64,000 nucleotides of DNA from Cutibacterium granulosum (GCF_900186975.1 NZ_LT906441.1:372001-436000); one strand, 5' to 3'; counted from the stretch's first letter, positions 8,675-18,401 are shown. The notes: generated by a model from the sequence alone, not told the origin. Made by a program: numbers and translations.

Positions 8675-9133
8675 ATGAGCAAGCGCGTCATCTTCGTCTG
8701 CCGTGGCAACATCTGCCGCTCCCCCATGGCCGAGCGCATCGCCCAGCGATTCTTCGCCGATGCCGGGCTGGACGTTGAGGTCACCAGTGCCGGGATCACC
8801 GACGAGGAGCACGCCAACCCGATGGATCCCCGGGCCCGCGCGGTGCTCAACCGCCGTGGCTACGACGTGCGCCCGCACACGGCCCACCAGATCAGCGCCG
8901 AGGAGATTCGCCGTGCCGATCTCGTCGTGGCAGCCGAGCCCTACCAGGTGCAGACCATGGCCCGCATGGCACCCTCGACGAGGAACATCGTCCTGTTGCG
9001 CGACTACGACCCCTCGGTGGCACCCGGCACCCCACTGGATGATCCTTGGTTCGGCGACGCGTCAGGATTCGAGACCATCGCCGACCAGATCGAGGCGGCC
9101 ATGCCCGGCCTTGTCGCAGCCATCCGAAAGTGA
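8675..9133 (+). CDS. Low-molecular-weight protein-tyrosine phosphatase
   Basis: 152 residues from ATG 8675. The active-site loop is at the N-terminus: Cys9-Arg-Gly-Asn-Ile-Cys-Arg15-Ser, the CX5R signature of LMW-PTPs. The general-acid segment LDDPWFGD lies near the C-terminus, as expected. These cytoplasmic enzymes dephosphorylate protein tyrosines, and some family members are arsenate reductases; without a resolving cysteine pair in the right place the phosphatase assignment is preferred. CATCGT six bases before the ATG could be the -10 box of a leaderless start; no convincing ribosome binding site is visible. Confidence 0.92.
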   Translation: MSKRVIFVCRGNICRSPMAERIAQRFFADAGLDVEVTSAGITDEEHANPMDPRARAVLNRRGYDVRPHTAHQISAEEIRRADLVVAAEPYQVQTMARMAPSTRNIVLLRDYDPSVAPGTPLDDPWFGDASGFETIADQIEAAMPGLVAAIRK

Positions 9134-9279
9134 CCCCAGCACCGCGACCGTGCCCATACCTTCCGCATCCTGCACCAAGTATCTCCACATCCTGAACCGG
9201 GTTCTGTACCAGGAGCACGCCCGGTCCGCACCAGAACATGCCCTGTCTGTATCAAGAACATGCTCGGTGCGGCGACCTC

Positions 9280-9354
9280 TGACGAAAAATGACAGCTCAA
9301 CCCCCTGCGGGTAAATGATGTGCCCGAGGGGGCCGGTGCTGTCAGAAATCGACA
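9280..9354. repeat. Paired dyad repeat (9280 / 9340)
   Basis: TGACGAAAAATGACA at 9280 and TGTCAGAAATCGACA at 9340; starts 60 bp apart. Confidence 0.75.
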
Positions 9355-9489
9355 CTCCCCCACCTGGTGCGACTTGCGGAAGACCTCAGTGACTTGCGAA
9401 AGACACGGCACGCGGGGATCTGGGAAGCACGGAATCCGTGTCGGCACGGACGGTGAAGTGTCCGCTGCGATGGCGAGAGCACGAGCCGA

Positions 9490-9690
9490 GGCCTACGAGG
9501 CCCCGCTGGGGGAAGACCTACAGGCGAGGCTCCGCTGAGGCGAGGGCCACAAGCGAGACTCTGGCTGAGGCAAAGTTCTGCCGAGGGAAGGCCCTACGAG
9601 CGAGACTCTGGCTGAGGCAAAGTTCTGCCGAGGGAAGGCCCTACGAGCGAGAATCTGCTGAGGCGAGAACCTACAGGCGAGAATCGACTG
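9490..9690. repeat. Tandem repeats with an exact 47-bp unit
   Basis: Two identical 47-bp units (9553-9599, 9600-9646) begin GCGAGACTCTGGCTGAGGC. Degenerate half-units (CCTACAGGCGAG, GCTGAGGCGAG) flank them on both sides from about 9490 to 9690. Confidence 0.9.
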
Positions 9691-9712
9691 AGAGACGTGG
9701 CCGAGAGGTACC

Positions 9713-9788
9713 TGTCAAAAATTGACAGACCAAGCCCCTTCATGCACGTGGATTGCCTGAGTGGGGCCGCAACCGTCAAAAATTGCCA
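9713..9788. repeat. Paired dyad repeat (9713 / 9774)
   Basis: TGTCAAAAATTGACA at 9713 and CGTCAAAAATTGCCA at 9774; starts 61 bp apart. Confidence 0.8.
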
Positions 9789-9846
9789 TCCGATGCGAGC
9801 ACTTCCATACCCGAACCCCGAGACATTGCAAGCCCCGCCCCGACCT

Positions 9847-10010
9847 GCACAACGGGGCATCCCCTCAGCTATCCCCAGGAGCTGACACCAGCCCGATCCA
9901 CGCAACGAGGACAACGAGGAGCCCCTCAGCACGTCCCCCGAAGCCCCCGACCCACGCAACGAGACAGTCACTCAGCACACATCCCCCGGAGCCCCGATGA
10001 GACACCGCCC
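9847..10010. repeat. Degenerate ~50-bp tandem repeat
   Basis: Three successive segments share CACGCAACGAG or a variant, then a CCCTCAGC/TCACTCAGC block, then a CCCCCGAAGCCCC/CCCCCGGAGCCCC block. The spacing is about 50-53 bp. Confidence 0.5.
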
Positions 10011-10275
10011 CCGATCCACACACCGGGGCAGACGCACCAACACCACCGCACAGACACCGACGCCACCCGCACAAGCACACCAGCGTCACCTGCACAGAAC
10101 CGGTGAGCAGGATCTGCAGCCACAGGGGAAATCTCCATGACATCCACCCCCGCACCGTGAAGGGCACAGCGCCCATGCCGAGGAGGGCACGGGCAGAGAT
10201 GCGCTGGCTGCCAAAAGTGCCGGTCGGTAAGCAGCTGCCGCGGGCGTCGAAACGGCCTGTGACGCCGATCCCGGC

Positions 10276-10281
10276 TAGGCT
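10276..10281 (+). promoter_or_regulatory. -10 box TAGGCT of a leaderless start
   Basis: TAGGCT lies seven bases before ATG 10289 and no ribosome binding site intervenes. Confidence 0.55.
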
Positions 10282-10288
10282 GTGTCCC

Positions 10289-11407
10289 ATGAGTCTGTTC
10301 TTGGTCGGTGGCCCCCATGACGCATCGTTGCAGCAGGTTTATGACGAGTTCATCGACGAGGCTCGCCCACATGGTGATCGTGTCGGAATCGCCGTCACCG
10401 GGCCGGCTGAGCAGAACCAGCAGAAGATGGCGGAGCTCAGCCAGATCGTGAGCTCTCGATGGCCTCAGGCCACCATCGTCCCGATCCACCTGGATGGCCC
10501 GGGAACCTCATCCGTCGTTGATGGCATGCCCACTTGGCCGGAGAACCCCCAGTACGAACTTCCCGCCGATCTCGACCAGTTGGCAGGAATCATCGTCGGA
10601 GGCGGTTGGGTACCCGGCTATCTTGCCGGGCTGGGACCAGCGGCCGAGCAGCTCTCCCGGATGGTGCGCAGCGGCGCCCCGTGGCTGGGGTTCTCGGGCG
10701 GAGCGATGATCTGCTCGTGCTCCACCCTGGCCGGAGGATGGCGTCTGGGTGGGCGTCAGATTGGCCCCGAGGCCGGTTCGAGGGGGTTCGGGGACCTCAC
10801 GATCGTCGAGGGGCTGGGGCTCATTGGTCTGACGGTGAGCACCCATCTTGATCAGTTGAGTCCCGAAGGGGTGCTCGTCAGCGCGATTGAGTCCGGTCAT
10901 CTGGGCTCGGCCGTGTCCATCGATGAGAAAACCTGTCTGGTGGTGCACCATTCCTCGGGTCGGTGCCACGTCATGGGCAGTGGGATCGTGCGATGGTTCA
11001 CTCCCCAGGCGGACGGCGTGCTGGTGCGCACCGAGCATGGCCAGGTTCCCAAGGCCACCACGTCACACGCTCCGGCACCACCCCGGTTCGACGGTTTTGC
11101 CAAGGTTGCCGCCGCATCCCGACGGGCTGCTCGGCAAGCCGCCAAGGTGCACGAGGCTGCCACCGAGACCGCCGACACGAAGAGCTCCACACCAACCCAG
11201 CGGAACTCACCGAAAGCGACGAGCAAGAACCGAGCACACACCAAAAAAGGCTCAGGCGCCGCCAGCGCCCCGGCCTCGACTGCCGCCGAGAACCCCACTG
11301 CACCGGAGGCCCCCGATGCGTCCCGGGCCAGTGATGCTGGGAACGACACCGCACCCGATGTGCCCACGTCCCCAGTCGGCGGCCCTGGCGCAACCATCGA
11401 GAGCTGA
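10289..11407 (+). CDS. Peptidase S51 / class I glutamine-amidotransferase-like protein
   Basis: 372 residues from ATG 10289. This start follows a TAGGCT -10 box by seven bases, so the mRNA is probably leaderless; the upstream reading frame is not conserved-looking. The first ~250 residues resemble the S51/cyanophycinase-like fold: [18 protein letters not shown] at the start, [13 protein letters not shown], and a nucleophile elbow [10 protein letters not shown]. The exact substrate is unknown; S51 members cleave N-terminal Asp or isoaspartyl peptides. Residues about 255-372 are a Lys/Thr/Ala/Pro-rich low-complexity tail. It ends 23 bases before the response-regulator gene, so the three genes may be co-transcribed. 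Confidence 0.75.
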   Translation: MSLFLVGGPHDASLQQVYDEFIDEARPHGDRVGIAVTGPAEQNQQKMAELSQIVSSRWPQATIVPIHLDGPGTSSVVDGMPTWPENPQYELPADLDQLAGIIVGGGWVPGYLAGLGPAAEQLSRMVRSGAPWLGFSGGAMICSCSTLAGGWRLGGRQIGPEAGSRGFGDLTIVEGLGLIGLTVSTHLDQLSPEGVLVSAIESGHLGSAVSIDEKTCLVVHHSSGRCHVMGSGIVRWFTPQADGVLVRTEHGQVPKATTSHAPAPPRFDGFAKVAAASRRAARQAAKVHEAATETADTKSSTPTQRNSPKATSKNRAHTKKGSGAASAPASTAAENPTAPEAPDASRASDAGNDTAPDVPTSPVGGPGATIES

Positions 11408-11430
11408 AACCATCGGTAGGAGGTGCGGAC

Positions 11431-12129
11431 ATGGCAATGACGATTCTGGTGGTCGACGATGATCGTGCGGTACGCGAGTCCCTGGCACGATCCCTGCAGT
11501 ACAGCGGGTACGGCGTCGAGACGACCGAGGACGGGGTGGAGGCCCTGGCCTGGCTGTCCGGCAACCATCCCGACGCCGTCATCATGGACGTCATGATGCC
11601 CCGGCTCGACGGTCTGGAGACCACGCGAATGCTGCGCGACAACGGCAATGACGTCCCCATCCTCATCCTCACCGCCCGTGACGCCGTCGGCGACCGGGTG
11701 GACGGACTCGACGCCGGCGCGGACGACTACATGGTCAAACCCTTCGCCCTGGACGAACTGCTCGCTCGGTTGCGCGCACTCACCCGCCGCTCCCGCAACG
11801 AGAGCGAGCGTGAACCCGACACCGAGACACTCACCTTCGCCAATCTGCGCATGAACCCACAGACCCGAGAGGTCACCCGTGCCGGGCGCAGGATCTCCCT
11901 GACCCGAACCGAATTCGCGCTGCTCGCCGTCTTCATGCAGAACCCGGAGAAGGTGTTGGAGCGATCCTGGCTGTTGCACGAGGTGTGGGGATTCGACTTC
12001 CCGACCACGGCGAACTCCCTGGAGGTCTACATCGGCTACCTGCGCCGCAAGACCGAGCAGAACGGTGAGCCCCGGCTCATCCACACCGTCCGCGGAGTCG
12101 GCTACGTCATGCGGGAAGCGACTTCGTGA
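11431..12129 (+). CDS. mprA: OmpR-family response regulator, MprA-like
   Basis: 232 residues; AGGAGGT ends eight bases before ATG 11431. The receiver domain has the acidic pair Asp10/Asp11, the phosphoacceptor Asp53 ([11 protein letters not shown]) and the [15 protein letters not shown] loop. The C-terminal winged helix shows [14 protein letters not shown] and a typical end [13 protein letters not shown]. The protein is close along its length to the mycobacterial MprA that responds to envelope stress. It overlaps the following kinase gene (GTGA). Confidence 0.9.
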   Translation: MAMTILVVDDDRAVRESLARSLQYSGYGVETTEDGVEALAWLSGNHPDAVIMDVMMPRLDGLETTRMLRDNGNDVPILILTARDAVGDRVDGLDAGADDYMVKPFALDELLARLRALTRRSRNESEREPDTETLTFANLRMNPQTREVTRAGRRISLTRTEFALLAVFMQNPEKVLERSWLLHEVWGFDFPTTANSLEVYIGYLRRKTEQNGEPRLIHTVRGVGYVMREATS

Positions 12130-13610
12130 TTCGCCGCTGGTGGATGCGACTGCGAGCATGGCACCCACGCACGAGGACAGTCCGAATGACGGTGGGGCGA
12201 CGTGTCGCCCTGCTCGTCTCCCTGAGCGTGGCGCTCTCGGTGATTGCCATGGGAGTCGCCGCCTACATCACCACCCGCATCACGCTGTTCAACAAACTTG
12301 ACTCCCAACTCACGCGGATCGCCAGCACCGTCTCCGGGCCGATCCAGGTCGACATGAAGAACCTCGACGGTGTGGGCTCCCGCTCGGTCGACGTCACCGA
12401 CGAGGTCATCGTCAACCTGGTACGGGCCGACAACTCCATCACAGCCGTGTCAGGAACCAACCGGACCGTCGTCACCGAACCCAGTGAACTCGCTGTTGCC
12501 CGACTGGGTTGGGGAATCAGTTCGCGCACCGGCGTGGATTCGCAGAACGAGCCGATCCGCATCGTCGCCGTACCCCTGAGCATCGACCGGGGCAATTCCG
12601 ACCCCGTTGAGCACTACGCCCTGGTCATCGGAGAACCATTGGACACCACATATGGTGTGCTGCAGTCATTGTGGATCATCCTCATCGTCGCCGGAGCGGT
12701 GGGGGTCATCGCCACCACGCTCACCGGACTGTGGGCTGCCAACAACACCATCCGCCCCATCCGTGATCTTTCGAGGGCCGTGCACGAGGTGGCCGAGACC
12801 GGCGAGATCACCCCGATCAAGGTGCACTCCGACGACGAGCTGGGCGAGCTGGCCGCCTCGGTCAACGTCATGCTGACGAACCTGGAGAAGTCGCGGGAAC
12901 GCCAGAAACGTCTCATCGGTGACGCCTCCCACGAGCTGCGCACCCCCCTCACCTCAATGCGCACCAACGTCGAGCTGCTGCTGGCCGATCAGAAGACCGG
13001 GATGCTTCCCGAGCAGGCGCGCGGCGAGATCCTCACCGACATCGCCGCCCAACTCGGGGAGTTCTCCTCACTCATCGGCGACCTCGTGCAGCTCTCCCGT
13101 GAGGACGCCCCACCGCCCCGTCCAGAGATCATGGATCTGGCCGATGTGGTGGCCAGAGCCGTCCAGCGGGCGAAACGCCGCGGCCCCACGATGGTTTTCG
13201 ACGTGCAGACCGAGTCGCAGCTGGTGCTCGGCGACTCGCAGGCCATCGAGCGGTCCGTGACGAATCTGCTCGACAATGCCGTGAAGTTCTCACCGAGTGG
13301 GGGCAGGATCACCGTGCGCATGGCAGACGAGACGGTCACCGTGGCCGACGAGGGGCCGGGCATCAGCGACGAGGACCTGCCTCACATCTTCGACCGGTTC
13401 TACCGGTCCGACCAGTCCCGCAACACCCCGGGCACCGGACTCGGACTGTCGATCGTGGCCCACACCGTCAACTCCCATGGTGGATGGATCAAGGCTTCCC
13501 GGGCCCCTGGCGGCGGTGCGCTGTTCACCATGCACCTGCCCACCGTCGATCCGGACGACGTCGCCGGGGATGAACCGGCAGACAGTGAGTCGTTGCTCAC
13601 ATCGAAGTAA
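12126..13610 (+). CDS. mprB: Sensor histidine kinase, MprB-like
   Basis: 494 residues, starting at the GTG that overlaps the mprA stop. A basic N-terminus leads to TM1 (about residues 28-48), an extracytoplasmic sensor region, TM2 (about 178-202), a HAMP linker, the H-box (His269 in [15 protein letters not shown]), the N-box ([14 protein letters not shown]) and ATP-lid motifs [13 protein letters not shown] and GTGLGLSIV. Length and order match the MprB family. It should phosphorylate the upstream regulator, probably in response to envelope stress. Confidence 0.9.
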   Translation: MIRRWWMRLRAWHPRTRTVRMTVGRRVALLVSLSVALSVIAMGVAAYITTRITLFNKLDSQLTRIASTVSGPIQVDMKNLDGVGSRSVDVTDEVIVNLVRADNSITAVSGTNRTVVTEPSELAVARLGWGISSRTGVDSQNEPIRIVAVPLSIDRGNSDPVEHYALVIGEPLDTTYGVLQSLWIILIVAGAVGVIATTLTGLWAANNTIRPIRDLSRAVHEVAETGEITPIKVHSDDELGELAASVNVMLTNLEKSRERQKRLIGDASHELRTPLTSMRTNVELLLADQKTGMLPEQARGEILTDIAAQLGEFSSLIGDLVQLSREDAPPPRPEIMDLADVVARAVQRAKRRGPTMVFDVQTESQLVLGDSQAIERSVTNLLDNAVKFSPSGGRITVRMADETVTVADEGPGISDEDLPHIFDRFYRSDQSRNTPGTGLGLSIVAHTVNSHGGWIKASRAPGGGALFTMHLPTVDPDDVAGDEPADSESLLTSK

Positions 13611-13654
13611 TCCACCGTTTCCACCGTCTGTTCCCAAGTTGTACACAGCAGGGT

Positions 13655-13663
13655 TGTGGATAA
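13655..13663 (-). promoter_or_regulatory. Perfect DnaA box
   Basis: TGTGGATAA is the reverse complement of the consensus TTATCCACA. The match extends to GGTTATCCACAA. A weaker TTGTACACA lies at 13639. Confidence 0.6.
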
Positions 13664-13797
13664 CCTGTCTGGCTGGGGAAAACACATCGATGTCATTCCA
13701 CAACCGCGACATGACGCGGTTTTTCGGCACAGCATGCCACCATGACCGAACCTTGCCACGCCGCGCTCCATCGCCGTTGTCCCCACGTTCCGAAAGG

Positions 13798-13806
13798 TTA
13801 TCCACA
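13798..13806 (+). promoter_or_regulatory. Perfect DnaA box
   Basis: TTATCCACA in the context GGTTATCCACAGG, inverted relative to the box 143 bp upstream and sharing eleven bases with it. Confidence 0.6.
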
Positions 13807-14182
13807 GGAAGGCGATGGTTGTGGAGTACTTTCCCACACCCCTGACACCGATCCGATCTGACCCGTTCCGAGGACGGACTTGTGCCGATCAGGCCGGCTT
13901 GGTACCGATCAAGGACGGCCAGGCGCCGATCTGGCCGCTCACGGGCGGCGGGCGGCACGAGACAGAAGGTGCCGGCAGATGCCAGCCAGGTCCACTCCAG
14001 CGTGTACTGAGGCAGGAGCACGAGATGGGCATCGTAGGAACTTCCCGACGCGGCTGCCTCGGTGACGCGGAGAGGCGCCCCGTCACCATGTGTGGCACAC
14101 CAATGAGATTCCCGGTACGTCACAACCACATGATTGGTCATCATGAATCGATCAATTTCCCGCGTACCTGGATGCGCGGCGC

Positions 14183-14188
14183 TACGCT
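14183..14188 (+). promoter_or_regulatory. -10 box TACGCT of a leaderless start
   Basis: TACGCT, six bases before ATG 14195. Confidence 0.6.
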
Positions 14189-14194
14189 GTCGCC

Positions 14195-14467
14195 ATGTCA
14201 GCTTTCATTGTCGAAACTCGCTACGATCCCGCGCACGAGGAAGAGCGCCTGGCGATCCGTCCCCAGCACCTGCAATACCTTGACGGCCTCATGGAACGCC
14301 ACCAGCTGGCCAACGCCGGCCCCTTGGCGGACGGTACTGGCGCCGTACTCGTCTACCTCGCCAAGGATCGCGCAGAACTCGACCAACTCATGGCCTCCGA
14401 CCCCTACCCGGCAGATGCCGTCCGCGTGGTCAGCGTGCGTGAATGGCGGACGAACTTCCCGTTCTGA
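14195..14467 (+). CDS. YciI-family protein
   Basis: 90 residues. The sequence fits the small ferredoxin-like YciI fold: a start FIVETRYDP, central HLQYLDGLMERHQLANAGPL and DGTGAVLVYLA, and an end typical of the family (SDPYPADAVRVVSVREWRT). Family members are small cytoplasmic proteins of mostly unknown function, some being dehydrochlorinase-like enzymes. The start has no ribosome binding site, and TACGCT lies six bases upstream, so a leaderless mRNA is likely. A 13-bp-stem hairpin follows directly after the stop. Confidence 0.85.
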   Translation: MSAFIVETRYDPAHEEERLAIRPQHLQYLDGLMERHQLANAGPLADGTGAVLVYLAKDRAELDQLMASDPYPADAVRVVSVREWRTNFPF

Positions 14468-14472
14468 GCCCC

Positions 14473-14511
14473 GATCTGTGCTGGGTGACAACGTCGTCCC
14501 CAGCACAGATC
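14473..14511 (+). terminator. Hairpin after the YciI-like gene
   Basis: GATCTGTGCTGGG (14473-14485) pairs perfectly with CCCAGCACAGATC (14499-14511), five bases after the stop. There is no T-run, as is common for actinobacterial terminators. Confidence 0.75.
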
Positions 14512-15046
14512 CAGTACCCGGGCATTGCCCTCACCCGACCAGGCAGCTGGATTTCCGGCATGACGGCGAGGTCGAGCCGTTCGCGGCCTCAGATGATTGT
14601 GTGGTGGCCCTGTTTCCCTGCAGAGCAGTTTCTGGAAGGCAGTTCCATGCAGGCCTGTCGGCCTGACCACACGGAGCTTGGTCGGGGGCGGCAACTACCG
14701 GGGCTTGGTTGCGCTGGGACCAAGCGACAACCGGGACCTGATCGGCACTGGCCAGGCGACCACCGGAGTCTGATCGCACTGGAGCCAAGCTGAGCATTGG
14801 CCCCAGATGGCCCCGCGAGTTCCCGCCCCAGGAGTAGCTCAGGGCTGTACGGGAGAATCCAGTCCGGTGAACTTGGGTGCTCTCCCGAGCAGAGCAGCTC
14901 CGAGGCACCACCGGAGAATCTCTCGCGTCCGCTCCCCAGCAGCGGGTACGGCGGTGTGCCAGCCGCGACGGTAGGAGACCCGACCATTCGGCACCGCCAG
15001 GACCAGGCCACCAGATGCGCCGGGCCCTCGGGCGTCATGTCGGCGG
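14512..15046. other. Intergenic, no gene seen
   Basis: About 530 bases between two terminators of facing genes. I see no conserved reading frame, RNA gene or dyad repeat. Confidence 0.5.
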
Positions 15047-15076
15047 GGCCTGATCGCGTCATGACCCGATCAGGCC
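15047..15076 (-). terminator. Terminator hairpin overlapping the uppP stop
   Basis: GGCCTGATCG (15047-15056) pairs with CGATCAGGCC (15067-15076) around a ten-base loop. It covers the uppP stop codon region. Confidence 0.6.
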
Positions 15077-15906
15077 GTCACCACATTGGTGGCCAGCAGC
15101 ACGATCATGAGCGCACCCAACCCCACCCGGTACCAGATGAACCCAGTGAACTTGTTCGACGAGACGAACTTCAGCAGCCAGGCGATGGAGACGTATGCCA
15201 CCAGCAGCGACACGACGGTGGCGACGATCGTCGGCCCCCAGCCGATCGAGGAGTGCGCGATGTCCCCGGAAGCCCCGATCGCCTCGTAGATCCCGGCGGC
15301 GACCAAGGCCGGGATGCCCATGAAGAACGACAACCGGGTGGCCGTCGGACGGTCGAACCGGCGGAACAGGCCCGCCGAGATCGTCGCCCCGGATCGTGAG
15401 ATCCCGGGGAACAGCGGGGCCAACGCCTGGAAGCATCCGATGATGACGGCATCGACCAGTGACACCTGCTTCATGCCGCGATCGAGATCGGTACGACGGT
15501 CCGCCACCCACATGACGCCCGACCAGATGACGAGTGCCCCGGCAACGACCCACAGTGACGACAACGTCGTCTCGATCGCGCCCTTGAACACCAGCCCGAC
15601 GATCGCCACCGGGATGGAGCCGATGATGATCCCCCACCCCAGGATGTAGTCGGGATCCTCGCGAGCCGACGTGTTGGCCAGCCCCTTGCACCAGGCGACG
15701 ACGATCCGCACGATGTCGGACCAGAAGTACACGATCGCGGCAAGAATCGCCCCCACCTGGATGATGGCGGTGAATGCGGTGATCCCCGCCCCCTGAATGT
15801 CGTAGCCGAGCAGCTTCTCGACGATCCTCAGGTGGCCGGTGCTCGACACCGGCAGGAACTCGGTGATTCCCTCGACGATGCCGAGGATGACGGCGTGGAG
15901 CCAGTT
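15070..15906 (-). CDS. uppP: Undecaprenyl-diphosphatase (UppP/BacA)
   Basis: 278 residues. The GTG at 15906 is preferred over the ATG at 15924 because AAAGG lies seven bases before the GTG, and the family typically begins MNWLHAVILGIVEG. This integral membrane phosphatase recycles the undecaprenyl carrier for peptidoglycan synthesis. The two signature motifs are present: EGITEFLPVSSTGHL (residues 14-27) and FPGISRSGATIS. Eight or so membrane segments are visible. It is also associated with bacitracin tolerance. Confidence 0.95.
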   Translation of the reverse strand, partial: NWLHAVILGIVEGITEFLPVSSTGHLRIVEKLLGYDIQGAGITAFTAIIQVGAILAAIVYFWSDIVRIVVAWCKGLANTSAREDPDYILGWGIIIGSIPVAIVGLVFKGAIETTLSSLWVVAGALVIWSGVMWVADRRTDLDRGMKQVSLVDAVIIGCFQALAPLFPGISRSGATISAGLFRRFDRPTATRLSFFMGIPALVAAGIYEAIGASGDIAHSSIGWGPTIVATVVSLLVAYVSIAWLLKFVSSNKFTGFIWYRVGLGALMIVLLATNVVTA

Positions 15907-16279
15907 CACTGTCCAACCTTTCATCAGCCAGCGCGCGGGTGGGCGCGCGCCCGGCCAGTGTACGTGACTGGCTCAAATCTGCTGCGATCTCGTGTGACCG
16001 TTTGATGATGGCCTGCAGTGATGACGCGCGTTCCTCGCTTCGCAGCCAGCTCCACGTCACGGCGCTGCACGGCCCTTGCCCAGACACACCCGACCCACGC
16101 CACCGCCGACAGACGCTGATACCGAGCTGCAGAACGCCTCACCCGGATCGGCTGACCAGCTGCACCAGACACTCACCGGACCGTCTCGCGGCAATCAGCT
16201 CACTCAGGGCGCCGATCGGCCCCTGCCCAGACACACCCGACCGTCTCGTGCCACCAGTTCACTCTGGTCGCCGACCAGC
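15907..16279. other. Intergenic with a 26-bp direct repeat
   Basis: A 26-base sequence beginning CGGCCCTTGCCCAGACACAC at 16070 recurs at 16217 (one mismatch, 147-bp period). Nothing coding is seen. Confidence 0.6.
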
Positions 16280-16852
16280 TCACAATTTCATCACCGTCGT
16301 GGATCGGTAGTGATCCGGACCGACCTGCCACAAGGTGAGCGAGTCGACCCCGACCCGCATCGGAACCCACTCCTGCAGAAGAAGGGCAGCCTCGTCCAGA
16401 CGTTCGGCGGGCACCCCGTACCCAAGAGTGACGTGCGGGTGCCAGCGCCCCGGAGCGTAGTAGTTGAAAGTCGTCGCACCAGTCCCAGCGAGCCGTTCAT
16501 GGAGCAGCCGGTGTGGCCTGGCAAGCGATTCGTCCGCCCGGTTCGCGGCGATACTCGGCGGAGCGTCTGGCGGATGTGGACACAGTGACACGACATTCTG
16601 GGAATCCGGAAGCTGGCAGGCGGTGTTGAGGATGACGTCACGCGGCCACTCGTCCCCAGCCACCTCGGCGGTGATTCCCTCGATGCGGTCAACGCAGGTG
16701 AGGGTGATGTGTGCAGGCTGATCGATCACCGGCAGCCCGTGAGCACGCATCTGTTCGCGAATGTGGCGGACGGTGCGCTGCGCAGCCTCATCCAGAATGA
16801 GGGACATGACATGAGTGAACACGACGTCGCTCTGCCAGTCATCCGTCGGCAT
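16280..16852 (-). CDS. 2H phosphoesterase, 2'-5' RNA ligase / LigT-like
   Basis: 190 residues from the ATG at 16852, which has GGAGGG close upstream; starts at 16888 or at an internal GTG cannot be excluded. The two HxT-type catalytic motifs of the 2H superfamily are present: AHITLTCV near the N-terminal third and HPHVTLGYG near the C-terminus. Family members act on 2'-5' or 2',3'-cyclic phosphate bonds in RNA, tRNA splicing intermediates or nucleotides. The true substrate is unknown. No operon partner is evident. Confidence 0.8.
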   Translation of the reverse strand: MPTDDWQSDVVFTHVMSLILDEAAQRTVRHIREQMRAHGLPVIDQPAHITLTCVDRIEGITAEVAGDEWPRDVILNTACQLPDSQNVVSLCPHPPDAPPSIAANRADESLARPHRLLHERLAGTGATTFNYYAPGRWHPHVTLGYGVPAERLDEAALLLQEWVPMRVGVDSLTLWQVGPDHYRSTTVMKL

Positions 16853-17158
16853 TCGCCCTCCATCACCCTGTTGCATCATCCACAGCACTCAGCCTCGCAC
16901 AGGTGTGGATCCCGTGGCTGGCCGGTGTGGACAGCACCACCGCCATCAGCGAGATACCCGCAGCGGTGGATCCCATAACCGATCGATACGGACAGCACCG
17001 GCACTTTCTGATCTGCGAACTCCATTTCCAGCGCAGGAGACCGTACCACGCCTCGGCGGCGTTGCGCCCAGACGTACCCGAGGGCCTGCGCTGTGCAGCC
17101 CGGACGGATGGCACCTGAGCAATTGATGATCTTCACCGAGTCGCCGTCACTCGCGCCG

Positions 17159-17233
17159 TGACGATTTTTGACATCTCACGGCATGATCGGGAAGATGCAT
17201 GCCTCTCACCCACCTGTGGCGGGAAATTTCGCA
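17159..17233. repeat. Paired dyad repeat (17159 / 17218, second degenerate)
   Basis: The first dyad is clear; the second keeps only the A/T centre. Starts are 59 bp apart. Confidence 0.4.
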
Positions 17234-17420
17234 CGGGCATCCGCAGTGACGCGTGGGGGCACACGGGATTGGTCGTGGCAGATCCAGCGCACATGCTGCC
17301 CGTGACAGCGCCGCCGTACTACCCGTGCCTGCACCACACGTACTACCTGTGACAGCGCCACACGCCTATTGCATCCAGAAACCTGGTTCGATCCTTGTAA
17401 AGCTGTCCAGCGACCCGTGG

Positions 17421-17435
17421 TGACAAAAATGTCAG
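17421..17435. repeat. Solitary dyad repeat
   Basis: TGACAAAAATGTCAG with no recognisable partner 60 bp on either side. Confidence 0.6.
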
Positions 17436-17569
17436 CCGAGGCGAAAACGCGGCACGACAAGGCATGACACCACGGGAATTGGAGCGCGGTAACCGAACCG
17501 ACACACCGGATCTCTGGTGGGCAGGAACTCGATCAAGAAACCTGCCATTTGTGACCGACACCAAGCAGC

Positions 17570-18364
17570 TCAGTCGCCGGACTCGGCCTCCATCGACTGG
17601 TTGAAATCCTTCTTGATGGCTCGCCATCCGTCGGCGTCCCGCCCGGCAAACCAGTATGCGGACAGGTGCACGTGATCCTTGGTGAGATTGCGCTGGAGAC
17701 GCAGATGGCGCCGCACCGAACGGACCATTGTTGCCTCACCGTGGACGAAAGCATGGACGTCATCCGGGAGTTCGAGTTCCCGCACGGTTGACATGACACT
17801 GGCAGGGTCGTGGGATCCATCAGGGTTTCGAGGGACTCGAACGACTGTGAACCGCTCGTCGGCAGTCAGGGGGTAGTCATGGTGTCCCCCAGCCAGAATG
17901 ACGGTTGCCACAGCGGATCTTGGCAGGACAGCCAGGGTATTCGCGACTGCTGGTAGCGCGACGGCATCGGCGACGACCAGCAGATGGGTGAGATCATCGG
18001 GCATCTGCCAGTGGCCGCCGGGGCCACGCACCACAACCTCGTCGCCCGGCTGGACAGTTCTCGACCACTGGGTTCCAGGGCCATCGTGGGCCGCAGCGCC
18101 AGTTTCGGGGCCAAACTGCAACACGTCGATACCCCACCTGCCATCCTCGAACCATCGGCGGCGAGTGTACGTACGCAGCAGCGGCTTGGAGACAGAATCG
18201 TCGTCATGGCGAGGATCGGAGCGATCAGGTGGCAGAACCACCTTCACGTGGTCATCAACCGAGGTGATGGGTGGCATACCGCACGGCTCGAAGTCGATCG
18301 AGATGACGTGTGGGATCTCGTGGCGGACGTCATGGACCCGCACCAGGCGCTGTCCCTTTGACAT
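17570..18364 (-). CDS. Siderophore-interacting protein (FAD-binding ferric-siderophore reductase)
   Basis: 264 residues from the ATG at 18364, which follows a TATGCT -10 box by seven bases, so translation is probably leaderless; the farther start at 18448 runs through a dyad repeat and is unlikely. The FAD-binding segment LLRTYTRRRW, then GDEVVVRGPGGHW and a C-terminal HAFVHGEATMVRSVRRHL, fit the SIP/ViuB family. These cytoplasmic flavoproteins reduce ferric siderophores to release iron. The promoter contains TTAGGTATGCT, which resembles half of a DtxR/IdeR iron box, but the second half is not clear. Confidence 0.9.
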   Translation of the reverse strand: MSKGQRLVRVHDVRHEIPHVISIDFEPCGMPPITSVDDHVKVVLPPDRSDPRHDDDSVSKPLLRTYTRRRWFEDGRWGIDVLQFGPETGAAAHDGPGTQWSRTVQPGDEVVVRGPGGHWQMPDDLTHLLVVADAVALPAVANTLAVLPRSAVATVILAGGHHDYPLTADERFTVVRVPRNPDGSHDPASVMSTVRELELPDDVHAFVHGEATMVRSVRRHLRLQRNLTKDHVHLSAYWFAGRDADGWRAIKKDFNQSMEAESGD

Positions 18365-18371
18365 GGACGAG

Positions 18372-18377
18372 AGCATA
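18372..18377 (-). promoter_or_regulatory. -10 box TATGCT of the siderophore-interacting protein gene
   Basis: TATGCT on the minus strand, seven bases before the start codon. It is embedded in TTAGGTATGCT, a possible iron-box half-site. Confidence 0.5.
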
Positions 18378-18401
18378 CCTAAATTTCGCAACGAATCGTT
18401 A

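Larger units (their letters stand above)
9134..10275. other. 1.1-kb non-coding region with tandem and dyad repeats
   Basis: No convincing gene. It holds two dyad pairs (9280-9354, 9713-9788), 47-bp tandem repeats (9490-9690), and a degenerate 50-53 bp tandem series (about 9847-10010). Confidence 0.7.
13611..14182. other. Non-coding region containing DnaA boxes
   Basis: No credible gene in about 570 bases. It contains two perfect DnaA boxes in inverted orientation and several weaker look-alikes. Confidence 0.6.
16853..17569. other. Intergenic with dyad repeats
   Basis: About 700 bases without a convincing gene. A dyad TGACGATTTTTGACA lies at 17159, with a weak partner GGCGGGAAATTTCGCA at 17218 (59 bp). 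A solitary TGACAAAAATGTCAG lies at 17421. Confidence 0.6.

Noticed and set aside
13639-13806. Replication origin
   Set aside because: Only two perfect DnaA boxes, no AT-rich unwinding region, and no dnaA or dnaN nearby.
17385-17400. tRNA T-loop-like GGTTCGATCC
   Set aside because: No acceptor stem, anticodon arm or matching flanks could be folded around it.
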